Of a stretch of 13,082 nucleotides of DNA, positions 7,512 to 13,082 are shown piece by piece. Location of the stretch: assembly GCA_003501365.1 (NCBI GenBank), contig DNPP01000160.1, forward strand, positions 1 through 13,082. Reading direction: 5' to 3'. Numbering within the stretch: position 1 is the stretch's first letter; the number at the start of each line of letters is the position of its first letter. Below the pieces are notes generated by a model. The model saw only the letters and a list, made by a program, of their open reading frames with translations, was not told the DNA's origin and did not search any database. The position numbers and the translations under genes were made by a program. The stretch comes from Bacillota bacterium (GTDB taxonomy: Bacteria; Bacillota; UBA4882; UBA8346).

Positions 7512-7517
7512 TATAAT
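7512..7517 (+). promoter_or_regulatory. Candidate -10 box for the RNA helicase
   Basis: A perfect TATAAT lies 67 bases before the helicase ATG. At 16-18 bases upstream there is only AATTTA-like sequence, a poor -35 match, so the call is tentative. The helicase ribosome binding site GAGGA is at 7573-7577, 7 bases before the ATG. Confidence 0.35.
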
Positions 7518-7584
7518 GCTGCATATAAATTTAGTTGGCTTTGTAGGCAGGAACGGTTCTATTATTTTAATTGAGGATTAAATC

Positions 7585-9069
7585 ATGACTAACCTAATTT
7601 TTAAAGAGTTAAACCTATCCAAAGAGGTTCAACGAGCCATCGCGGAAATGGGATTTGAGGAAGCAACCCCTATCCAATCGCAATCAATTCCTCATATTTT
7701 CAGCGGACGTGACATTATCGGGCAGGCTCAGACCGGTACTGGAAAAACTTGTGCTTTTGGTATCCCTACCGTGGAGATGATTGATTCTGAAAACGAAATA
7801 ATTCAAGCTTTGGTCCTCTGCCCTACCCGGGAACTGGCGATTCAAACAGCGGAAGAATTGAAAAATGTATCCAAATACAAAAAAGGGCTTAAAATTTTGC
7901 CTATTTACGGTGGTCAACCAATAGAGCGCCAAATAACCGCTCTTAAACAACATCCGCAAATCATTATCGGGACACCCGGTCGAATTATGGATCATATGAG
8001 ACGGCACACTCTAAAACTGACGGAATTAAGGATGCTGATCCTTGATGAAGCCGATGAGATGCTCAATATGGGGTTTAGAGAAGATATTGACGTCATTTTA
8101 GAGAAAATACCCGTCAAAAAACAGACTATCCTTTTCTCCGCCACCTTGCCCAGGGAAATTTTAGATATAACCACCCAGTATCTGAAGGATCCGATTTTGA
8201 TCAAAGTACTCCACAAGGAATTAACGGTTCCCAATATTGAGCAATTTTATTTGGAAGTCGGCGAATCCGGCAAACCGGATGTGCTCTCCCGATTAATTGA
8301 TGCTTATAACTTGAAATTGTCGTTGGTTTTCTGTAACACCAAAAAACGCGTGGACGAGTTGACATCCCATCTTCAGTCCAGAGGTTATATGGCTGAAGCC
8401 CTTCATGGAGATATGATCCAGTCGCAACGCGACAAGGTTATGGCCAAATTTCGAAAGGGAGCTATTGACATTTTAATTGCCACGGACGTAGCGGCCCGCG
8501 GCATTGATGTTGATGATATTGAAGCCGTTTTTAATTATGATATACCTAGCGATGAGGAGTATTATGTTCATCGCATCGGCAGGACGGGCAGGATCGGAAA
8601 AGCCGGAAAAGCGTTTACCCTAGTGTCCGGGAGAGGATTATATAAACTTAGAGAAATTCAAAAATATACCAAATCCGCCATAGTTCTACTAAAGCCTCCT
8701 ACATTGACTGATGTGGAAGAAAATAAAATAAATAAAATATTGGATAAACTAAAGCATACACTCTCCGCTGGAAACCTTTCCAAGTATGTCTTAACCATTG
8801 AGAAATTGACGACGGAAGACACTAACTTAAAAGATGACCCGGACAACTATCTTACAACCCTGGACATTGCTGCCGCCTTTCTAAAAATAGCTGTGGAACA
8901 AAACACCAAACCGGTAGCCCAGGATTTAAATCACGATTATTTTCAAAAACCGGAAATAAAAAAAGGGCAAAGAACTCAATTAGAATCTAACTTTCAAAAA
9001 GACCGTCACCGCAGGCGGAGAGATCAAGATACCAAATCAAAGAATTCGTCCTCTCAATGGCTTACCTGA
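7585..9069 (+). CDS. DEAD-box ATP-dependent RNA helicase (CshA/DeaD-like)
   Basis: This 494-residue helicase unwinds RNA duplexes and probably acts in ribosome assembly or mRNA decay, as CshA/DeaD proteins do. All core motifs are present: Q-motif (F6 to Q31, GFEEATPIQ), motif I AQTGTGKT (48-55), Ia PTRELA (80-85), Ib TPGR (130-133), II DEAD (154-157), III SAT (185-187), V ATDVAARGID in domain 2 and VI HRIGRTGR (329-336). After about residue 360 comes a helical helicase-associated region, then a polar basic tail with RHRRRR that is likely RNA-binding. No RRM-like DbpA domain is evident. ATG 7585 follows GAGGA at 7 bases. The gene stands alone, with a long structured upstream region. No clear terminator was found in 9070-9202. 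Confidence 0.96.
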   Translation: MTNLIFKELNLSKEVQRAIAEMGFEEATPIQSQSIPHIFSGRDIIGQAQTGTGKTCAFGIPTVEMIDSENEIIQALVLCPTRELAIQTAEELKNVSKYKKGLKILPIYGGQPIERQITALKQHPQIIIGTPGRIMDHMRRHTLKLTELRMLILDEADEMLNMGFREDIDVILEKIPVKKQTILFSATLPREILDITTQYLKDPILIKVLHKELTVPNIEQFYLEVGESGKPDVLSRLIDAYNLKLSLVFCNTKKRVDELTSHLQSRGYMAEALHGDMIQSQRDKVMAKFRKGAIDILIATDVAARGIDVDDIEAVFNYDIPSDEEYYVHRIGRTGRIGKAGKAFTLVSGRGLYKLREIQKYTKSAIVLLKPPTLTDVEENKINKILDKLKHTLSAGNLSKYVLTIEKLTTEDTNLKDDPDNYLTTLDIAAAFLKIAVEQNTKPVAQDLNHDYFQKPEIKKGQRTQLESNFQKDRHRRRRDQDTKSKNSSSQWLT

Positions 9070-9202
9070 AAAAGTGCTGGCTCCTATCTTCTGAACCCCC
9101 TTCTCCACATAAATTTATTCACATCAATTCGAAAGTTCTTACCTGCTCTATGATTAACATTTCTTAGGACTAACGCATACCTTATTAGGGTCAAAAAACA
9201 CG

Positions 9203-9209
9203 AGGAGGT
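9203..9209 (+). promoter_or_regulatory. Ribosome binding site that decides the decarboxylase start
   Basis: AGGAGGT runs directly into the ATG at 9210, leaving only one base between GGAGG and that codon, too close for initiation. The TTG at 9219-9221 is 10 bases from GGAGG and gives an N-terminus reading M-IPTPKKYTLVAG, which resembles the usual start of bacterial members of this family. Confidence 0.65.
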
Positions 9210-9218
9210 ATGCCGCAG

Positions 9219-9680
9219 TTGATACCCACTCCTAAAAAATATACTCTGGTAGCTGGTTTTGGTGAAGGAAAAACAACTCTTAATGCATTTGATGCTGCTT
9301 TATTGGCATCCGGTTTAGGCAATCTGAATCTGTTGAAAGTATCCAGTATTTTACCACCGGGGGCAATTTACCGGGAGAAGTTGGAAATACCTTTTGGAAC
9401 TCTGGTTCCAACCGCTTACGGTTCGATTTGCAGCACCAAACCGGGAACAATTATTTCAGCGGCAGTTGCGGTAGGGATCCCGAGTGAAGATACTTTCGGA
9501 GTAATTATGGAAACCTCGGATTGCTGTCCAAAATCAGAGCTGGAGGAAAGGATTACCAGTATGGTTATTGAAGCTTTTGAGATCCGCAAGCTTGAATTTC
9601 AACAGATTAAAGTATATGCCATCGAATACCGGGTGATAAGCTGCGGCGCAGCCTTTGCGGGACTTGCTCTTTGGTATTAA
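9219..9680 (+). CDS. pdaD: Pyruvoyl-dependent arginine decarboxylase
   Basis: This enzyme converts L-arginine to agmatine and CO2, the first step of the agmatine route to polyamines. It is made as a proenzyme that cuts itself between two serines to give a beta chain and an alpha chain with an N-terminal pyruvoyl group. The family pattern is clear: YTLVAGFGEGKTTLNAFDAALL, then LLKVSSILPPGA with the cleavage pair Ser42-Ser43 (numbered from TTG 9219), then FGVIMETSDCC, where the Glu fits the conserved catalytic acid. At 153 residues the length is normal. The longer frame begins at ATG 9210 (156 residues), but its spacing from AGGAGG is too short. The gene is convergent with, and 3 bases from, the EamA gene at 9684. 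Some bacterial homologues have unproven substrate range. Confidence 0.93.
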   Translation: MIPTPKKYTLVAGFGEGKTTLNAFDAALLASGLGNLNLLKVSSILPPGAIYREKLEIPFGTLVPTAYGSICSTKPGTIISAAVAVGIPSEDTFGVIMETSDCCPKSELEERITSMVIEAFEIRKLEFQQIKVYAIEYRVISCGAAFAGLALWY

Positions 9681-9683
9681 ACC

Positions 9684-10115
9684 TTAATTGGGCGGTTTGA
9701 AACCAACTAAAACTAACCCGCAAATAATTAATATTGCGCCGATAATTTTTGCCATCGTGAGTTGCTCGCCAAGAAAATACCAACCGACAGTCACGGTAAT
9801 CAAGGGAGAACTGGCAAATATCAACGAAACATGACCAATATCTCCTCTTTTAATTGAAGCATAATACGCCAGATCACCGGCAAATGTTGCCAAAAAAGCT
9901 TCCACAGCCAGAAATACCCAACGTTTAGTTGGTATTGAGCTCAAACGGCCGAAACTTCCGCTGGCAATTGCCCAACCGCCTACAAAGAGTATAGTGACCG
10001 ATGTGCGTGCCACTAAGCCGTCAACGGGATTTATTCCGCGCAGACCCACTTTGCCAAAGAGCGGAGCAATTCCCCAACAGACAGCCCCAAATAAAGCCAC
10101 CCAAAATGCAGACAT
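9684..10115 (-). CDS. Half-size EamA (drug/metabolite) transporter
   Basis: This 143-residue membrane protein has a single EamA domain and about five hydrophobic segments (roughly 4-22, 33-52, 67-86, 94-113, 118-138), half the ten-helix length of ordinary EamA exporters. The closing pattern SSPLITVTVGWYFLGEQLTMAKIIGAILIICGLVLVG is typical of the family. Single-domain members are thought to work as dimers. The first ATG (10119-10121) abuts its AAGGAGG (10122-10128) with no spacer, so the second ATG (10113-10115), 6 bases from it, is the better start. It lies 56-62 bases downstream of the VanW-family gene on the same strand and may be cotranscribed with it. The substrate is unknown. Confidence 0.88.
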   Translation of the reverse strand: MSAFWVALFGAVCWGIAPLFGKVGLRGINPVDGLVARTSVTILFVGGWAIASGSFGRLSSIPTKRWVFLAVEAFLATFAGDLAYYASIKRGDIGHVSLIFASSPLITVTVGWYFLGEQLTMAKIIGAILIICGLVLVGFKPPN

Positions 10116-10121
10116 GGACAT

Positions 10122-10128
10122 CCTCCTT
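10122..10128 (-). promoter_or_regulatory. Ribosome binding site that decides the half-size EamA start
   Basis: AAGGAGG on the minus strand touches the first ATG (10121) and is 6 bases from the second ATG (10115). The second is therefore the likely initiation codon; the protein is then MSAFWVALFGAVCWG. Confidence 0.6.
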
Positions 10129-10177
10129 AGTGTTGGAAGACTGAGCTGCTTCTTGATGATAATCGGATTTTTTAAAG

Positions 10178-11125
10178 TTAATTCGGGGTGCGCCGTTCAA
10201 TAACCTTGGTCATCGGCCGGTAATAATCAACGCCTAATTCTTTCTTAATCCATGTACCATCGGCTGCTTCAATCATCAACCAATTCTTAACCGTCATTCC
10301 CTCGGCACCCTCAATTACTACTTTGGTTTCACCTGGTTTAAGAGTCCGATTGTTACGATAAATGGTATTAAAATTTTGACGTTGAAGAATTTGGTGATGC
10401 CAAATAACCTTAGGTGGCTTAGCATCTCCATAAATAGCCATGTATAGGGTATTGTCGCGAGTATCGGCCCAAATGAGGACGGAGTGTTTGCTATTATTTT
10501 TGAATTTAAAATCCTTGTTACCCTCGGAAACTGTAGCATCCTGTCCCGGAGGCACATAAGGCACCAACATTCCATGGGGTCTGCGTTCAATAATTTTTAA
10601 ATTGGCTAAAGTCACCACATTATATAAAGTAGAAGCGATCTTACATACCCCGCCCCCGGTTGTGGTGATCAGTTGATTGCCCATATACGTCGGTCCCTCC
10701 TTAAAACCTTGTTTACTATTGTAGGGACCAATTATTTTATTGGTCGAGAATACTCTACCGGGCGGAACGATGGTTCCCGCCAACATATCCGCGGCCAAGG
10801 CCACATTATACTCCTCACCCGGTAATGGATCGGGCAATGTGGTTTGAAATGCCGACATCCGGATCGAGGTGTGATATTTAGCACATATTTCATGAAAGAG
10901 GCGATTTCTTTCCCAACTCATGGGTCCAATACATGGTCTGCCATAACGATGATAGCCGGCTGTCGAATCCGGTTCGACCGCTGAAGAAGTATGGCCCATA
11001 TGGGTATAATGAGGATTTATAGGCGTCCGGTGATTTCGATAATAAAGGGTAGTTGCCGCAAAACCTCCTGTCATCAAAGCGAACAAGAGCAGTCCCAGTA
11101 GAAATTTACGAAGTGAATCTCTCAC
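10178..11125 (-). CDS. VanW-family envelope protein
   Basis: This 315-residue exported or membrane-anchored protein begins with a basic N-terminus (RDSLRKF) and a hydrophobic signal-anchor (about 8-26), without a Cys lipobox. A linker follows, then the VanW domain (about 107-230) with GRVFSTNKIIGPYN, the conserved GGGVC (157-161) followed by KIASTLYNVV, and the block FKNNSKHSVLIWA. The C-terminal part (about 250-315, TLKPGETKVVIEGAEGMTV) looks like a degenerate G5-type domain. VanW proteins are found in Gram-positive envelopes; their biochemical role is unsettled and this one alone does not imply glycopeptide resistance. The GTG start (11123-11125) follows AGGGAGGA by about 8 bases. The half-size EamA gene follows on the same strand. 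Confidence 0.9.
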   Translation of the reverse strand: MRDSLRKFLLGLLLFALMTGGFAATTLYYRNHRTPINPHYTHMGHTSSAVEPDSTAGYHRYGRPCIGPMSWERNRLFHEICAKYHTSIRMSAFQTTLPDPLPGEEYNVALAADMLAGTIVPPGRVFSTNKIIGPYNSKQGFKEGPTYMGNQLITTTGGGVCKIASTLYNVVTLANLKIIERRPHGMLVPYVPPGQDATVSEGNKDFKFKNNSKHSVLIWADTRDNTLYMAIYGDAKPPKVIWHHQILQRQNFNTIYRNNRTLKPGETKVVIEGAEGMTVKNWLMIEAADGTWIKKELGVDYYRPMTKVIERRTPN

Positions 11126-11188
11126 CCAAATAATCCTCCCTTTAAGGCAAGACCTAATCCATAGTTATTCCCAAAAATATAAATCATG

Positions 11189-11219
11189 AAAAAAAAATCC
11201 CTGATTGGAATGGGAATTT
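11189..11219 (-). terminator. Possible weak second terminator
   Basis: Read on the minus strand, AAATTCCC and GGGATTT can pair with one bulge around a 10-base loop, followed by nine T. The stem is short. It lies beyond the stronger hairpin at 11251-11290 and could be a backup terminator for the EamA pair. Confidence 0.35.
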
Positions 11220-11250
11220 AAGAAACCTTACATTGCGGCGCTAATGGAAC

Positions 11251-11290
11251 AAAAAGATACCCGGCTTCCAAATTGGAAACCGGGTATCTT
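11251..11290 (-). terminator. Rho-independent terminator of the EamA transporter pair
   Basis: Read on the minus strand, an 11-bp GC-containing stem (AAGATACCCGG at 11290-11280 with CCGGGTATCTT at 11264-11254) extends inward through TTCC/GGAA to a small loop and runs into five T. It lies 35 bases after the stop of the EamA gene at 11326. On the plus strand there is no T-run after it. Confidence 0.85.
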
Positions 11291-11325
11291 CAAATCCGAT
11301 TAAACTCAATTAATAAATTTAATAA

Positions 11326-12195
11326 TCAAGTACTCGCTAGGCTCTCTTTTAGAGCAACGATCAGACAACGACCGGTTATCGAAACCAAAACAATAAACCC
11401 GCCAACCAATGCCCATACTCCCGGCGCCTCGCCCATCACCAAAAACACCCACAATGGATTGAGTATCGGTTCAATGATTGGAATTAAAATCGCTTCCAAT
11501 GCGGTGACATGACGAATGGCCAAAGTATAGAGAATATATGAAATGCCAAGTTGGAAAACGCCCAAAATGATCAAGTATAGCCAACTGAAAGTACCCGCAG
11601 GAGCCGATTGCAGCATGAAAGGCAATCCTATCAAAGCGGTGATAATATTTCCCAGGATTACTGATTCGAGCGGTGAGCCGTCTTTTTGCTTGCGAAGTAA
11701 AACTGCAGTCGCGCCGAATGTAACCCCGCTTAAAATGGCGCAAATGTTCCCGGCGATATTGCCCACCGATAACTTATCGAGGAAAAAAAGGCCCATCCCG
11801 CCCATAACCAAGGCAATAGTCAGCCAATCCAATTTGCTGGTTTTCTCTTTCAGTAGCCAGGCGCCGAGGAAAGCGGTATAAACCGGAGCAGTATATTGCA
11901 ATAAAATCGCATTGACGGCTGTGGTTAATTTATTGGCGATAACAAACAAGGTTACGGTTGCGGCGTAAGCTAAAGCCCCACCGATTTGCGCCGATGACCA
12001 GGTAAAGCGAAGTTTTCGGTTGAAAAGGAGCATCACTCCCGCTGCAATGATACTGCGAGTCCCGGCTATCGCCAACGGGTTCCAGGATACCGACTTGATC
12101 AATAAACCGCCTAAACTCCAAAGTATGGAAGTGATCACTAAAAGAAAAATGGCTTGGTTACGCTCTTTATTAGGTTTGAAATAAGCAGCATTCAT
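11326..12195 (-). CDS. EamA-family (DMT) transporter
   Basis: This 289-residue integral membrane protein has the ten-helix, two-EamA-domain layout. Domain 1 is about 15-138 (WSLGGLLIKS near the start, LLQYTAPVYTAFLGAWLLKEK near its end). Domain 2 is about 150-283, ending AILIPIIEPILNPLWVFLVMGE. The two domains show the usual internal repeat. ATG 12193-12195 follows AGGTGA with a 6-base spacer and overlaps the upstream EamA stop in an ATGA arrangement, so the two transporters are probably translated together. A terminator follows at 11251-11290. Members export amino acids, nucleosides, drugs or other small metabolites; the substrate cannot be told here. Confidence 0.93.
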   Translation of the reverse strand: MNAAYFKPNKERNQAIFLLVITSILWSLGGLLIKSVSWNPLAIAGTRSIIAAGVMLLFNRKLRFTWSSAQIGGALAYAATVTLFVIANKLTTAVNAILLQYTAPVYTAFLGAWLLKEKTSKLDWLTIALVMGGMGLFFLDKLSVGNIAGNICAILSGVTFGATAVLLRKQKDGSPLESVILGNIITALIGLPFMLQSAPAGTFSWLYLIILGVFQLGISYILYTLAIRHVTALEAILIPIIEPILNPLWVFLVMGEAPGVWALVGGFIVLVSITGRCLIVALKESLAST

Positions 12196-13082
12196 GTTCT
12201 ATCACCTTTCGAAACCGTTACTGGAGCGGATTCATTTATTACCACAGTAATCCGCTTGGCCAAGACAATAATAACGGCCCCGGAAATAACCGCTAAACCG
12301 CCAATCATTTGATAAACGGTTAATCGATCATGAAAAAGGATGAAGGATAGGCCGATAGTTACTAACGGTTCCAGCGTACTTAAAATACTGGCTGTGGCCG
12401 GCCCGGTCAATTCCAACCCTTTAAAGAAGGCCGCAATAGACATAATCGTGGAGAAAATGATGATCCCGATAATGGGAAGCCAAGCTTTGGCCCCAAAATC
12501 AAAACTCAGAGTCTTTATACCCAAACCAATAATGGTAAACGATAACGTGCTGAAGAGGGTTACCAAAGAACTGGAAATCATCGAGGGTACTTTTTGGACC
12601 AGGCGATCACCTAACCAAATATAGCCCGAATAAACCAGCGCGGCCCCAAAGGCCAGCACTATACCGGCCGGATTAATCCGATTATTTCCGGACATTCCCA
12701 AAATCAACATTAAACCTAAGGAGGTGGAGATTATAGCCAATATATGCCGTTTCGTTAATTTTTCATTCCCGGTAAGGAAGGAAAGCAACGAAACAATGAT
12801 GGGGTAAGTGTAAAATAAAAGTGTGGTTAATGAGGCTGACATGAACCGCAGTGAGTTAAAATATAAGGTTGATTGCAGGGTGTAGAGTACTCCCCCCATC
12901 AAAAAAAAGGCTCCCACCTGAGCTTTTGTTAACTTGAACTTTTGTTTGGTTATCCAGAGAAAACTCCAAAATACCATAGCCGAGAGTGCAAAACGAATGA
13001 ACAGTAAAGTCATGACATTGATCTTACTCTGGTAGGCATATAAAGCAAAAATCGGCATCACACCAAAGCCGGCCGCCGACAA
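12192..13082 (-). CDS. EamA-family (DMT) transporter, start outside the window
   Basis: At least 296 residues of a ten-helix transporter are visible. The frame is open at the right edge, and the first residues (SAAGFGVMPIFALYAYQ) already form the first membrane helix of domain 1. A short N-terminal piece is therefore missing and no start should be placed at 13082. Domain 1 ends near LYFNSLRFMSASLTTLLFYTYPIIVSLLSFLTGNEKLT. Domain 2 ends near GPATASILSTLEPLVTIGLSFILFHDRLT. The stop TGA overlaps the next EamA start by 4 bases. It is a divergent paralogue of that neighbour, not a close duplicate. The promoter lies outside the window. Confidence 0.93.
   Translation of the reverse strand: MSAAGFGVMPIFALYAYQSKINVMTLLFIRFALSAMVFWSFLWITKQKFKLTKAQVGAFFLMGGVLYTLQSTLYFNSLRFMSASLTTLLFYTYPIIVSLLSFLTGNEKLTKRHILAIISTSLGLMLILGMSGNNRINPAGIVLAFGAALVYSGYIWLGDRLVQKVPSMISSSLVTLFSTLSFTIIGLGIKTLSFDFGAKAWLPIIGIIIFSTIMSIAAFFKGLELTGPATASILSTLEPLVTIGLSFILFHDRLTVYQMIGGLAVISGAVIIVLAKRITVVINESAPVTVSKGDRT

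Larger units (their letters stand above)
7205..7584. other. 380-bp intergenic region with inverted repeats between divergent genes
   Basis: No convincing gene lies here; a 75-codon frame at 7260-7487 lacks a ribosome binding site and any protein-like pattern. The region has two inverted-repeat structures. One, around 7335-7361, combines TTTTGG/CCAAAA with ATCG/CGAT. The other has perfect 10-base arms, AATGGTTGAT (7427-7436) and ATCAACCATT (7473-7482), with a shorter TCCAT/ATGGA pair nested inside. AATGGTT also occurs at 7381-7387 and could compete for the same right arm. A perfect TATAAT is at 7512-7517 without a good -35 box. If that is the promoter, the repeats are DNA sites; if transcription starts further upstream, they are leader RNA. 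Confidence 0.5.

Noticed and set aside
7540..7584. T-box or known riboswitch before the helicase
   Set aside because: The stretch GGCAGGAACGGTTCT only loosely resembles a T-box end; no specifier stem, T-box consensus or terminator/antiterminator is visible.
7684..8234. Minus-strand frames inside the helicase gene
   Set aside because: They are shadows of a gene with all DEAD-box motifs and have no independent signals.
10178..11125. Glycopeptide resistance cluster suggested by the VanW domain
   Set aside because: No vanHAX, vanRS or vanY-like gene is nearby, and VanW-domain proteins are common in Bacillota without resistance.

Overview
The window reads as a chromosomal segment of an anaerobic-type Bacillota (Firmicutes). 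Supporting signs are strong AGGAGG-like ribosome binding sites, frequent GTG and TTG starts, a VanW/G5-type envelope protein, a pyruvoyl-dependent arginine decarboxylase, and moderate-to-low GC by eye. The exact lineage cannot be named from the sequence. No rRNA, tRNA, CRISPR array, insertion sequence or prophage gene was seen.

Left part (1-5960). A short unrecognised protein (208-567, +) faces a minus-strand efflux operon: TetR-family regulator (4764-5402), ABC ATPase (4052-4759), eight-helix FtsX/MacB-type permease (1665-4058) and HlyD/MacA-type membrane-fusion adaptor (587-1672). The four genes overlap or nearly abut. The operon has a near-consensus promoter (TTGACT, 17 bp, TATAAT) with a TetR-type palindrome over the -35 box and spacer, so the regulator probably represses its own operon until a ligand is bound. 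A 27-bp perfect AT-rich palindrome lies just upstream of the -35 box. A small four-helix membrane protein of unknown function (5502-5960) precedes it on the same strand.

Middle part (6071-9680). A membrane-anchored YkuE-type metallophosphoesterase (minus strand) diverges from a DEAD-box RNA helicase (plus strand). The 380-bp region between them carries inverted repeats and no convincing gene. A pyruvoyl-dependent arginine decarboxylase follows on the plus strand; it makes agmatine for polyamine synthesis. Its ribosome binding site points to a TTG start three codons inside the longest reading frame.

Right part (9684-13082), all on the minus strand: a half-size EamA transporter, a VanW-family envelope protein, a hairpin terminator, and two full-size EamA (drug/metabolite) transporters overlapping by 4 bp. 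The outermost of these is cut by the window edge.

Most of this is ordinary chromosomal content. The points most worth a second look are the TetR operator/promoter with the adjacent palindrome, the use of an adaptor protein by a Gram-positive-type ABC exporter, the structured region before the helicase, and several start-codon corrections.
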